This document shows, piece by piece, positions 1-7,282 of a stretch of 18,629 nucleotides of DNA (position 1 is the first letter of the stretch; the number at the start of each line of letters is the position of its first letter). A program made the position numbers and the translations under genes. A model generated the notes under the pieces. That model saw only the letters and a program-made list of their open reading frames with translations. It ran no database searches and was not told the DNA's origin. This DNA is from Planctomycetota bacterium (GTDB lineage Bacteria > Planctomycetota > Phycisphaerae > UBA1845 > PWPN01): assembly GCA_020346805.1 (NCBI GenBank), contig CP070790.1, positions 3,021,029 to 3,039,657 on the forward strand, written 5' to 3'.

Positions 1-368
1 GATCATTAGGGGGTGGGGTAGCTGCACAATTGGCTGCCCGTCGAAGGCCGGTGGCCATGATACTGGAATCGTCGTTTTCCAGCGTTGCAGTCATGGCGCA
101 CAAGTACGGCTGTCCAATGTTTCTGGCCCGCCATCCGTTCCGGACAGACAAGGTAATTACTAAACTCGATATTCCGATTCTTATATTCCACGGTAAACGG
201 GACTCAATTATTCCCGCTTGGCATGGGCGGAAACTTCGCGATCTTGCACCAAAGGACACCTACATCGAGTATAATTGTGGGCATAATGATTTTCCGGGCA
301 GGTTTAATGAAGATGAGTACTGGGGGGAGATTGAAAAGTTTCTTATTAGCAACGGTGTGATTAAATAA
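1..368 (+). CDS. Alpha/beta hydrolase, C-terminal part (5' end outside window)
   Basis: The reading frame is open from base 3 to the TAA at 366-368, so this is the end of a gene that begins before the window. Its first codons read SLGGGVAAQLAAR, which matches the nucleophile elbow G-x-S-L-G-G of serine hydrolases, so the catalytic Ser is the very first full codon. Later come FHGKRDSIIP, which supplies the acid Asp, and YNCGHNDF, which supplies the catalytic His near the C-terminus. The spacing fits the ABHD12/BEM46-like (FrsA-type) hydrolases, a group of esterase-like or peptidase-like enzymes of mostly unknown substrate. The next gene starts two bases after its stop, suggesting co-transcription. 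An apparent TTG start at 30 is not the true start because it lies after the nucleophile. The family call is confident; the substrate is unknown. Confidence 0.85.
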   Translation, partial: SLGGGVAAQLAARRRPVAMILESSFSSVAVMAHKYGCPMFLARHPFRTDKVITKLDIPILIFHGKRDSIIPAWHGRKLRDLAPKDTYIEYNCGHNDFPGRFNEDEYWGEIEKFLISNGVIK

Positions 369-370
369 TT

Positions 371-1003
371 ATGAGATCAGGTATGCGATTTTTGAAACGC
401 GCTTCAACTGGTTGGCTTGCGATTTTCCCAGCGGTCATTTCGCCTATGTTGATGTCCTGTACCGCTGTATCTATCCCTATGTTTCTGGGTGTAGTGCCTT
501 ATAACTTTCATGTAATAGAAGAAGGGCAAGCCTACCGGTCGGGACAACCAACTCCGGAGACCCTGACATCGACGATTGAGACCTTTGGCATTCGTACGGT
601 GGTGAACCTGCGGGGATATAACCCAGACAAGGAATGGTACGATGCGGAGGCGGCGGTTTGTGAAGCCATGGGAGTTACGCTGGCAAATCACGCGGTGAGC
701 AAGCAGAGCCTGCCTTCTGCAGAGCTGCTGTCAGCAATCATAAACACATTGCAGACGGCCGACTATCCCATATTGATACATTGTCAGGGTGGAGCGAATC
801 GGACGGGAGCGATATCGGCAATTTATCGTATATTGATTCTGGGGCATGATAAGGCCGATGCCATGGCGGAATTGTCGCCCCTCTATTTACATTTCCGTGA
901 ATATGCCCCATGTATGGATAAACTGGTGGAGATTTTTGAGACGGATCCGGCATGGCTGGATGAATATGCGGCTATGGTTGATGAAATCGTATGTACGCCA
1001 TAA
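371..1003 (+). CDS. Dual-specificity/tyrosine phosphatase-like protein with exported N-terminus
   Basis: The 210-residue product carries the Cys-X5-Arg phosphatase signature HCQGGANRTG, with nucleophile Cys138 and phosphate-binding Arg144. Upstream is the typical lead-in EGQAYRSGQPTPETL and RTVVNLRG, as in the small bacterial DSP/PTP-like families related to fungal Siw14. The first 30 residues are basic and then hydrophobic, ending in LMSC (Cys30), a plausible but non-canonical lipobox. The protein is therefore probably anchored in or exported across the inner membrane, as many envelope-associated bacterial PTP-like proteins are. The start at 371 lies two bases after the hydrolase stop; Met5 (base 383) is an alternative start. 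Whether the substrate is phosphotyrosine, a phosphoinositide/inositol phosphate or a polyphosphate cannot be read from the sequence. Confidence 0.85.
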   Translation: MRSGMRFLKRASTGWLAIFPAVISPMLMSCTAVSIPMFLGVVPYNFHVIEEGQAYRSGQPTPETLTSTIETFGIRTVVNLRGYNPDKEWYDAEAAVCEAMGVTLANHAVSKQSLPSAELLSAIINTLQTADYPILIHCQGGANRTGAISAIYRILILGHDKADAMAELSPLYLHFREYAPCMDKLVEIFETDPAWLDEYAAMVDEIVCTP

Positions 1004-1033
1004 GAACTGTTATCAGGGATAATACTTTAACTT

Positions 1034-1852
1034 ATGCCCGCAGAACACAAACCATCAATGACACCCGATCAACTGCTTAAAGGTTGGACGCCTTGCCGTA
1101 TCGGCCGTCATATCGTTGTTTTAGCTCAAGTGGATAGTACAAATACTATGGCTTTGGCAGAGGCAACCAAGCCGGATGCAGATGGTTTTGTCGTCTTGGC
1201 CGACTATCAGACCGCAGGACGAGGGCGTCAAGGCCAATCTTGGTTGTCTCCGCGCGGGGCGAGTGTATTGTGTAGTGTGCTGCTGATACGGACCGATCCG
1301 AATTCGCCTGAGGCGAAGATGAGTATTGGGGGCCGATTGACGCTGATAGCCGCCGTAGCATCATGTGAGGCAATACGTCAGGCTGCCGATTTAACGCCGA
1401 CCCTTAAATGGCCTAACGACTTGCGAATTTCCGGGCGCAAACTGGGCGGGATTTTGGTTGAATCTCGACCGATTAGTGATATGAGACGGGCTTGGGTGAT
1501 TGGGATTGGTATTAATTGCCTACAGCATGATGGTCATTTTGAACCGGAGATACAGGATACTGCAATCTCGCTCGAGCAGGCGGCCTCGCACGGGGTCGAC
1601 CGGGTAATCGTTGCTCGCGAACTTCTGCGGTCGTTGGACAGATGGTTGACTGAGCCGCTGCCGGATGACGATAAAATTCATACTAAATGGTTGCATTATG
1701 CCGACCCGATCGGTCAAAGGGTGCATCTGAGCAAGGGGGGGCAGGAGTATGTGGGCCGAACGGTAGATATCGATCCTGGGGGCGGCTTAATTGTGCAGCT
1801 TGACGACGGCCGGCAGGAGTGGTTCGATCCGATGATAACCACCTTGCTATAG
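1034..1852 (+). CDS. birA: Biotin--[acetyl-CoA carboxylase] ligase
   Basis: The 272-residue enzyme activates biotin with ATP to biotinyl-AMP and transfers it to the lysine of the biotin carboxyl carrier protein. Visible motifs, in order, are QVDSTNTMALAE, the nucleotide/biotin loop GRGRQG (residues 62-67), KWPND (125-129) and GRKLGGILVE with the catalytic Lys136. A small beta-barrel C-terminal domain (about residues 220-272) follows. It lacks the N-terminal winged-helix domain of E. coli BirA, so it is a class I, catalytic-only ligase that should not repress biotin genes itself. The start ATG has only a weak, distant purine stretch (CAGGGA near 1014-1020). It ends 12 bases before the stop of the convergent gene. 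Confidence 0.95.
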   Translation: MPAEHKPSMTPDQLLKGWTPCRIGRHIVVLAQVDSTNTMALAEATKPDADGFVVLADYQTAGRGRQGQSWLSPRGASVLCSVLLIRTDPNSPEAKMSIGGRLTLIAAVASCEAIRQAADLTPTLKWPNDLRISGRKLGGILVESRPISDMRRAWVIGIGINCLQHDGHFEPEIQDTAISLEQAASHGVDRVIVARELLRSLDRWLTEPLPDDDKIHTKWLHYADPIGQRVHLSKGGQEYVGRTVDIDPGGGLIVQLDDGRQEWFDPMITTLL

Positions 1853-1864
1853 ACACAAATCAGA

Positions 1865-3706
1865 CTATTTCGAGTGTAACCATCTTAGAAGGTAATGACA
1901 TTGGGGGCGAAGAGTAATTGTCTCGCCGACGGAGGGCGGGGTGAAAGGTATAAGTTCGCCATCATCCCACTGCAGCCACAGTAGCGAAGGATCTTCCAGG
2001 GGAACATCAAAATAGAAGGCAGCCTCAGCCGGTCGACGGTCATCAGTCAGAGCTGTTACCTCCACGGTCATGCCGGTCAATTCAACTCGTTGTCCCACGT
2101 ACATCGGATTGCGGTCGTCGCGAACCAGATCATCAAGCGGGGCAACAATGAATCCATGCTCCGGACGAATTATCAGCGTGTGCTTATCAGGTCGATGCAC
2201 ATTTACCGAGAACCACCCTGGGGCCAGGGCCCTGGTATGACGCGGAACCGGCTGCCTGTTCAGCTCCCTGATAATCGGCAAGTATCCGGCCCCAATGGGT
2301 AGAAGGGGATTAATCATTACCACATCCTGCTCTTGGATAGATGGATCCAATGGAACATGAGCGAAAAAGTCCTCAGCAGAATCTTTCGTCCCCGCGGGAT
2401 AGGCTGCACGGACTGGTAAAATAATCGGCGCGATGATCAAATGCATCAAGATGAAGATACATGCGAACACACGATTGACCACATGTCTTAGTGAATTTGA
2501 CGATTTCCCGGCGGGCTCGCAAAAGACCATATTCAAAAACTGAGCCAGCAGGGCCATGGCCCCGATGCCGACGAAGAACAGGAGGCGATCTGCCGGAAAC
2601 ACTGCACAGATCGGGATGACAGACAAAACCATTCCCATTGCCCAGAAGCGCGCTCGTCGATCTCGGCGAAGCATTGGTATCAGCATGGCAGCCAATAACA
2701 GCAAGAAAAGCAAAGCAACAAGCCACAGCAATTTTTTGGCTGTGGGCCCCAGTAGATTGCCGATCTCCACTATCGGCATGGCCCACTGGCCCCAAAAATA
2801 GAGGGGGGCACGCTCGATCAGTGTGGCGACGAATCGAAGCGGTTCGTTGATCGGATCAACATAGAGTCCCAAGTTTGTCGTGCCGTATCCTAATTGTGTC
2901 CATACGAGCCGCCAGGCAACTAATACACTGGCGTACGGGAGCAATACCAAACATCTCTGTCGCCACGTCCCGCGGTCAAGAAAAATAGCATGAGCTGCCA
3001 AGTAGGCACATATTCCAATCCCCGCCTCAGCCGACAGCAAACTCAGGGCCAGGAAAAACGGTCCCATCACCGCCCCGGCCCACCAGCTTTCGGCACCAGG
3101 CGAGCGCCAACGATCATGAAATATTAGCGCACATATCCCGAAGAACGTAGCCAGCAAAGCATTACGATTGGCCAGAAATCCAACCGGCATACCATGGGCA
3201 TCATCAATGGCCCACATAAGTGCGGCCAAGCCTGCTACCCAGGTAATTCCCATCAGCCTGTGATAAAGATATGCTACCGCCATCACCAGGGCGCCGAACC
3301 ACAAAATGCTATGAAGGTGCATAAGTCTGGAACTCTTCGGCCAAAACCAATAGTCAAGCCGGTGGGTCAGCACGGTTACTGGGCGCCAAAATGCACCCTT
3401 GACGTTCTCGTATGTCCACCATGGGGCCAACCCGATATCCATTCCGCGTCGGATGTGCTCCGGATCACCATCGAGGAAACAAAACAGATCCGTAGGTGAA
3501 CCAAAAAATTCCTTGAAATTTTGCGATCCCATGATCTTGAGTCGCTGCCAGTCGTCATCACCAATCCATCCCGCCCTTAACGAAGGGAGGGTTAGTACTA
3601 TTGCTAATAATGCGACGAAAATAGGAAGGTACCGGTGAGTCAGTACCATACGCGCGAATCTTGCGAGAGTACCACGAGTACCTGTTACTTGTTCATTTTT
3701 CGGCAT
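1865..3706 (-). CDS. GT-C-like multi-pass membrane protein (TMTC/PMT-type glycosyltransferase relative)
   Basis: The 613-residue protein has a basic N-terminus and a first membrane span at about 28-45. The loop GDDDWQR follows (Asp50-Asp52), the place where GT-C glycosyltransferases carry their catalytic acidic pair. Next come FWRPVTVLTHRLDYWFW (107-123), FLANRNALLATFFG (177-190) and LLSAEAGIG (223-231). These correspond to the W-R-P, the R-x-x-L-L and the S-K/A-E stretches seen in TMTC/DUF1736-type and bacterial PMT-like proteins. Roughly eight to ten hydrophobic spans run to about residue 430, followed by a soluble, beta-rich C-terminal domain (about 440-613) without a recognised family. 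Such enzymes use polyprenyl-phosphate sugars on the outer face of the membrane; donor and acceptor are unknown here. The gene is convergent with birA and divergent from the next gene. Confidence 0.65.
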   Translation of the reverse strand: MPKNEQVTGTRGTLARFARMVLTHRYLPIFVALLAIVLTLPSLRAGWIGDDDWQRLKIMGSQNFKEFFGSPTDLFCFLDGDPEHIRRGMDIGLAPWWTYENVKGAFWRPVTVLTHRLDYWFWPKSSRLMHLHSILWFGALVMAVAYLYHRLMGITWVAGLAALMWAIDDAHGMPVGFLANRNALLATFFGICALIFHDRWRSPGAESWWAGAVMGPFFLALSLLSAEAGIGICAYLAAHAIFLDRGTWRQRCLVLLPYASVLVAWRLVWTQLGYGTTNLGLYVDPINEPLRFVATLIERAPLYFWGQWAMPIVEIGNLLGPTAKKLLWLVALLFLLLLAAMLIPMLRRDRRARFWAMGMVLSVIPICAVFPADRLLFFVGIGAMALLAQFLNMVFCEPAGKSSNSLRHVVNRVFACIFILMHLIIAPIILPVRAAYPAGTKDSAEDFFAHVPLDPSIQEQDVVMINPLLPIGAGYLPIIRELNRQPVPRHTRALAPGWFSVNVHRPDKHTLIIRPEHGFIVAPLDDLVRDDRNPMYVGQRVELTGMTVEVTALTDDRRPAEAAFYFDVPLEDPSLLWLQWDDGELIPFTPPSVGETITLRPQCHYLLRWLHSK

Positions 3707-3882
3707 CTGGAATTTTCCAACAAGCTTCCCCGGTCATCATGGTGTGCAGGACTTATGGCTATATGATATCCATGATACATAAGATGGCTGAATAGTACAA
3801 TGACCAATTTATGGATGATGTCTATGAAATTGGCAGGAAAAAGGTAATATAAGTCATAAGATTAAAGTCACCTGAGACCATA
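3707..3882. promoter_or_regulatory. Divergent intergenic region (promoters expected, none clear)
   Basis: This AT-rich stretch separates the minus-strand GT-C-like gene from the plus-strand membrane gene, so it should hold promoters for both. No hexamer pair with correct spacing is convincing. TTGGCA near 3830 is followed only by weak -10-like sequence. Upstream of the minus-strand ATG, read on that strand, a GGAAAATTCCAG stretch may serve as a poor ribosome site. Confidence 0.35.
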
Positions 3883-6051
3883 ATGGTCGCAACAAAGGAA
3901 ATTGTCTTGTCGATACATCCGGTTGCTATTTTGATCGGCCTGGCTGCAGGATGGCAGTGGTCGGGGATGCGGACCATCTTGGCCTCGGCCATCGATCCCT
4001 TGCCCGCCACTACGATCATGCTGGGAGCAATCGTATTGTTGACCACGGCAGTAGGGCCTTGGCTGCCCGAAAGGGTCATTAACGGAGTTGCCCGAATCAT
4101 TGGCCGACGCAGTCGACGGGCTGAGATGCCCGCAGCCAATGGTATAGGAACCTTCTGGATGCTGCGGGCCATTCGGGATCGTGATGAACCGTTAATGTGG
4201 CTGGTACTTGCGGTATTGGCTTCGGTAGCCGGTTTAGTTTCGCTGCTGACGCTGATAGTAAGCGGTCCTTTAACAGGTTTCTATCGTTTTCTGCTGGATC
4301 AATTCTTCTGGACCAACATGACGTTGACCGGTCTGGAATGGATGGGGACGACATTATTAATTGGTACATCATGGATCGTTAATGGATTGGTTGTGGCAAC
4401 ACTTTCACCGGTGCTTTCCTTGCGCTCCGGATCACATCGCAGCCCGCCGGTAGTATCTGCCGGTGTTCTGATAGGCCTTGGTCTTGCGTGGGTATCGCAG
4501 GAATTAATGGCGGACAGGGGATATTTATCAGGGAACCAGTTTTATTTAATCGGAATACTGCCCATGTTCTTACTGGCAGGAATATCGGCCTGGATGTCTC
4601 AGAAGGTTGAGAAACTCCAGTTGGCCAGGGCCGAGGTTGAGACAGAGGCTCCGGAAGTCGGAACCAGTACTGAAAGTCTGATTTGGCTGGCGTTGGTAGT
4701 GTGGGGTGTAGGGTCGGTTCTGGTTGGATTTGGTTTTTTAGGTGGTCAGTGGTTAACTGCTTCCAAGGAGAGAGGTATCCATGTCGACTTTAGTTGTTAT
4801 GTATTGATTCTGGGGCTTGGCATGACGGTGGCGTCGTATTATACGCGGGGAAGGAAACGATCCGCGTCGGGATGCGGTATGGCTTTGTGGGGTGCCGGTT
4901 TGGGGACAACAATTGCGGCCACACTTATGTCATTTCGGCCGACAGGTTGGTTGATGTCTCTGGTTCAAGTAACAGTATTGGCCATTCCCATCGGGTATGC
5001 ACTTCACTATGTGGAACGGGCGTGGTTGGCGCGAGTTGGTAGTGAAACGCTGGGTTTTGCCCAAATGGCAAGTGCTGTTTTGGCCGGATTGGCTGTTGGA
5101 TTAATCACCGGCTACTGGTGGGCGTTGCCGATACTTGGATCGTTTGGCGTCATAACCGCGGGTGCGTTGATGATGCTTGCCTTTGGGGGATTAATGCAGA
5201 TTTATGAAGAGGAATGTCCGGTTCGAATACAGCACCAACGCCTGGCCTTGATTTTTGCTTCTTTGGCGTTAGCGGTTGTAATACTTCCATTCGACGCTCA
5301 ACAGTGGGCTCGTTGGGAGCGAAGTAGAGTACGTTCAGATCGCGCATTGGTTCCTGAGGATTTGCCGACCGATGCAATATCCGGCAACGTGCGTAATATC
5401 TGCCTTATCAACGTTGACCCGGTGGAGGCGGAGCGGAGTATAGATTCAAAACTAGCCAATATCGATGTCATTCCCATTTTTTCCGTATCCGGTAATTATG
5501 AATCCATTACCTATAAGAATGATCGAATGAAGGTTGTAACGACCGTTGCGTACCGGGCATTTAGGCTGGAGAGGCGACGTTATGATCTGATTTATCAACG
5601 ATATGATTCTTCCATGCGGATAGAACGATTTACTGAATATTCGACCGAGTGGTTTAATCGACTGGCAGAACACGTTATTGCCGGTGGTGAAGTGATAGTA
5701 GATGTTCCACTGTCAGGAATGACCATTGAAGCCATTAAAGTAATTGCATCGACGTTTACGGACGCCACGTCTTCTTATGCGTATTGGACACTGATAGGTA
5801 CTGCCGGCCGACATACTTTGAGATTGAGAGCAAAGCTTGAGACCGTGGTGGATCTGGAAGACCATTTCCCCGATCCATGGCATCCTGTTAATTTAATACT
5901 TCAAGACAGGCAAATACGTCAACCTCATAGCGTACGATGCGATCAAATTACGCGTTTTTTGAAGAAATACAACCAGAACACATCTTACAGGTCGCTATTG
6001 CGGTGGCTAAGGCAATTAGAAGTCAGCAAATCAAACACCGATAAATTGTAG
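3883..6051 (+). CDS. Large polytopic membrane protein with degenerate spermidine-synthase-like C-terminal domain
   Basis: The 722-residue protein has roughly 12-14 hydrophobic spans through about residue 470, then a soluble domain. In that domain, NDRMKVVTTVAYRAF followed by RRRYDLIYQRYD (Tyr567-Asp575), then EWFNRLAEHVIAGGEVIVDVP, lines up with the spermidine synthase-like Rossmann fold. The usual pattern there is DPRV...GDAR.FL...YDLI..D, then a line on leaving the product as a C-terminal helix. The typical glycine-rich SAM-binding loop is not visible: the matching stretch reads NICLINVDPVEAERS, from residue 505. Arg573 also sits where the catalytic Asp is expected. Known fused membrane/spermidine-synthase-like proteins have this overall layout and mostly no proven function. 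I infer a non-catalytic or altered-ligand membrane protein. The ATG at 3883 has no clear Shine-Dalgarno, so the start is moderately certain. Confidence 0.6.
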   Translation: MVATKEIVLSIHPVAILIGLAAGWQWSGMRTILASAIDPLPATTIMLGAIVLLTTAVGPWLPERVINGVARIIGRRSRRAEMPAANGIGTFWMLRAIRDRDEPLMWLVLAVLASVAGLVSLLTLIVSGPLTGFYRFLLDQFFWTNMTLTGLEWMGTTLLIGTSWIVNGLVVATLSPVLSLRSGSHRSPPVVSAGVLIGLGLAWVSQELMADRGYLSGNQFYLIGILPMFLLAGISAWMSQKVEKLQLARAEVETEAPEVGTSTESLIWLALVVWGVGSVLVGFGFLGGQWLTASKERGIHVDFSCYVLILGLGMTVASYYTRGRKRSASGCGMALWGAGLGTTIAATLMSFRPTGWLMSLVQVTVLAIPIGYALHYVERAWLARVGSETLGFAQMASAVLAGLAVGLITGYWWALPILGSFGVITAGALMMLAFGGLMQIYEEECPVRIQHQRLALIFASLALAVVILPFDAQQWARWERSRVRSDRALVPEDLPTDAISGNVRNICLINVDPVEAERSIDSKLANIDVIPIFSVSGNYESITYKNDRMKVVTTVAYRAFRLERRRYDLIYQRYDSSMRIERFTEYSTEWFNRLAEHVIAGGEVIVDVPLSGMTIEAIKVIASTFTDATSSYAYWTLIGTAGRHTLRLRAKLETVVDLEDHFPDPWHPVNLILQDRQIRQPHSVRCDQITRFLKKYNQNTSYRSLLRWLRQLEVSKSNTDKL

Positions 6052-6158
6052 TTTTACTATTATCGGAACTACAGCCCGTATATGCTTAGATAATAAACAA
6101 ACACACGTCGGCACACGATCTGTGTACGTTAAGTTACATGTTTTATTGTCCGATAGCT

Positions 6159-6168
6159 TGATTAATCA
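6159..6168. promoter_or_regulatory. 10-bp perfect palindrome upstream of the pseudopilin gene
   Basis: TGATTAATCA is self-complementary and lies 54 bases before the pseudopilin ATG, in a 171-base non-coding region (6052-6222). The position would suit an operator for a dimeric regulator, but a 10-bp AT-rich palindrome can arise by chance. No well-spaced sigma-70 hexamer pair is evident in this region. CACACG occurs twice, near 6103-6116, without obvious meaning. Confidence 0.2.
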
Positions 6169-6222
6169 GAAGGGCATGAATCGAACACGGTTTCGGCATG
6201 TACTTTTAACGGAGTCGACCGA

Positions 6223-6657
6223 ATGTTTTTCTCGTTAAAAGGTCTTACCTTAGTTGAAGCGTTGATTATTATAATCGTGCTTGGCATCATAGCCTCTGTG
6301 GTAGTTCCCCAGTTCACCAAGGCGGGCACGAGTGACAATCTTGGAGCCCTTAAAGGTAATTTGCAGGTAATTCGCGCCCAAATCAAAGCATATAAACTCC
6401 AACATAACAATAGTTATCCATCCGGAGCGGATAAATTCGAAGATCAAATGGTTAGAGCGAGCAAGGCGGACGGCTCGACCGCAGTAATAGGCACGCCGGG
6501 GTATAATTGGGGACCTTATCTTCAGTCGATACCCAATAATCCCTATACCGATACCAATACGATCGGATCAGGCGAAGTGGGCACAAGTGCCTGGTATTAC
6601 AATCCCCAGACGGGCCTATTTCGTGCCAATCATAATGAACAATTTACCGGTTATTGA
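6223..6657 (+). CDS. Type II secretion / type IV pilus-like major pseudopilin (GspG-like)
   Basis: The product is 144 residues. It begins with a seven-residue basic leader ending in Lys-Gly, then LTLVEALIIIIVLGIIASV. This is the prepilin peptidase site, with cleavage after Gly7, methylated residue Leu at +1 and the conserved Glu at +5, leading into a hydrophobic helix that both anchors the subunit and packs the filament core. The globular part contains WGPYLQSIPNNPYTD and SAWYYNPQTGLFRAN, typical of GspG-like pseudopilins of the PVC bacteria. It would polymerise into a short periplasmic or surface filament. A GGAG at about 6211-6214 gives a fair ribosome site. No second pseudopilin (H, I, J or K type) and no peptidase gene is nearby. 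A strong hairpin follows the stop. Confidence 0.9.
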   Translation: MFFSLKGLTLVEALIIIIVLGIIASVVVPQFTKAGTSDNLGALKGNLQVIRAQIKAYKLQHNNSYPSGADKFEDQMVRASKADGSTAVIGTPGYNWGPYLQSIPNNPYTDTNTIGSGEVGTSAWYYNPQTGLFRANHNEQFTGY

Positions 6658-6698
6658 TGCAACAACTGCCCAGGGAGGTATGAGAGCCGATAATATCG

Positions 6699-6735
6699 GA
6701 TTCGTCGGACTGTTAGGGGGACAGCCCGACGAATC
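6699..6735 (+). terminator. Strong stem-loop after the pseudopilin gene
   Basis: GATTCGTCGG (6699-6708) pairs with CCGACGAATC (6726-6735). After one A/C mismatch, CTGT pairs with ACAG, leaving a TAGGGGG loop. The stem is about 14 pairs. The 3' tail is only moderately U-rich (TGTTCTGTTGGG), so it may be an imperfect rho-independent terminator, an attenuator or an mRNA-stabilising 3' end rather than a full stop. It sits 41 bases after the pilin stop and 117 bases before the next start, exactly where differential expression of an abundant filament subunit over its assembly genes would be set. Confidence 0.6.
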
Positions 6736-6852
6736 TGTTCTGTTGGGTTATATGGTGAAGGCAATATCAAGTTGTGACAATATATGTCAGGAAAAGTCAC
6801 ATCGAGGCTTACTAAAACATAGACATAATTGTGGTGGAAGCGAGGTGCAAAA

Positions 6853-7155
6853 ATGAATAATTCGGTTGACGAACGCTGGTTACGATGGGTACTGACAAGT
6901 ATAGCGGTTTTACTTGCAATTATCGCCATTGAGTTATCGGCCCTGGTCGGTCCGTTTATGCAGCAGGCACAAGCACAGATACCTGATAGCGGTTTGCAGC
7001 GCATACAATTATTGGAATCGCAGGTAAAAACGAATTCCACACTTGGCCAAATTCTACAACACCTTCGCACACAGACGATTAAGGTGAAGGTGGTAAGTAC
7101 CGATAAAGATATTAAGTCTACACCCCAACCGAAGCGAAAGGCCTCTAAAAAGTGA
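6853..7155 (+). CDS. Small single-span membrane protein of unknown function
   Basis: The product has 100 residues: a short cytoplasmic N-terminus (MNNSVDERWLRW), one hydrophobic span at about 12-35 (VLTSIAVLLAIIAIELSAL), then a predicted extracytoplasmic segment. That segment has an amphipathic helical stretch (LQRIQLLESQVKTNSTLGQIL) and a Lys/Pro-rich tail ending KRKASKK. The ATG at 6853 is preferred over an upstream TTG at 6829 because GCGAGG lies about 8 bases before it. I recognise no family. The topology resembles a minor inner-membrane component of the PilN/PilO/GspM type, but it is too short for a ferredoxin-like domain. Its place between the pilin and pilM suggests a part in the same machine; that is inference. 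Confidence 0.65.
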   Translation: MNNSVDERWLRWVLTSIAVLLAIIAIELSALVGPFMQQAQAQIPDSGLQRIQLLESQVKTNSTLGQILQHLRTQTIKVKVVSTDKDIKSTPQPKRKASKK

Positions 7156-7196
7156 TGGGATTGTTTAGTGGCCGGGTGCGAGGAGCATATTTTCCG

Positions 7197-7224
7197 TAGA
7201 CGCAAGATTAAAAGATCGTGTCTA
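7197..7224 (+). terminator. Weak stem-loop with T-rich tail before pilM
   Basis: TAGACGC (7197-7203) can pair with GTGTCTA (7218-7224) in a seven-pair stem containing one G-T wobble, with a 14-base loop. A T-rich run (TTTGTTTTTC, 7231-7240) follows. It may be a leaky terminator or a chance structure in the 127-base leader of pilM. Confidence 0.25.
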
Positions 7225-7282
7225 ATGCGATTTGTTTTTCAATATGGCATTCTCGCCGTGTCACGGTCGTCATACAGAGGGT

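Noticed and set aside
2224..2235. Perfect 12-bp palindrome CCAGGGCCCTGG
   Set aside because: It lies within the coding sequence of the GT-C-like gene and has no second copy or regulatory context.
2373..2795. 140-residue minus-strand open frame inside the GT-C-like gene
   Set aside because: It is an out-of-frame shadow; the 613-residue frame carries the coherent membrane spans and motifs.
3736..3776. Inverted repeat ATCATGG / CCATGAT in the divergent gap
   Set aside because: The seven-base arms with a 27-base spacer are too weak to call an operator or hairpin.
6587..6856. 89-residue open frame over the pilin end and following gap
   Set aside because: It overlaps the pilin in another frame, runs through the hairpin and has no family features.
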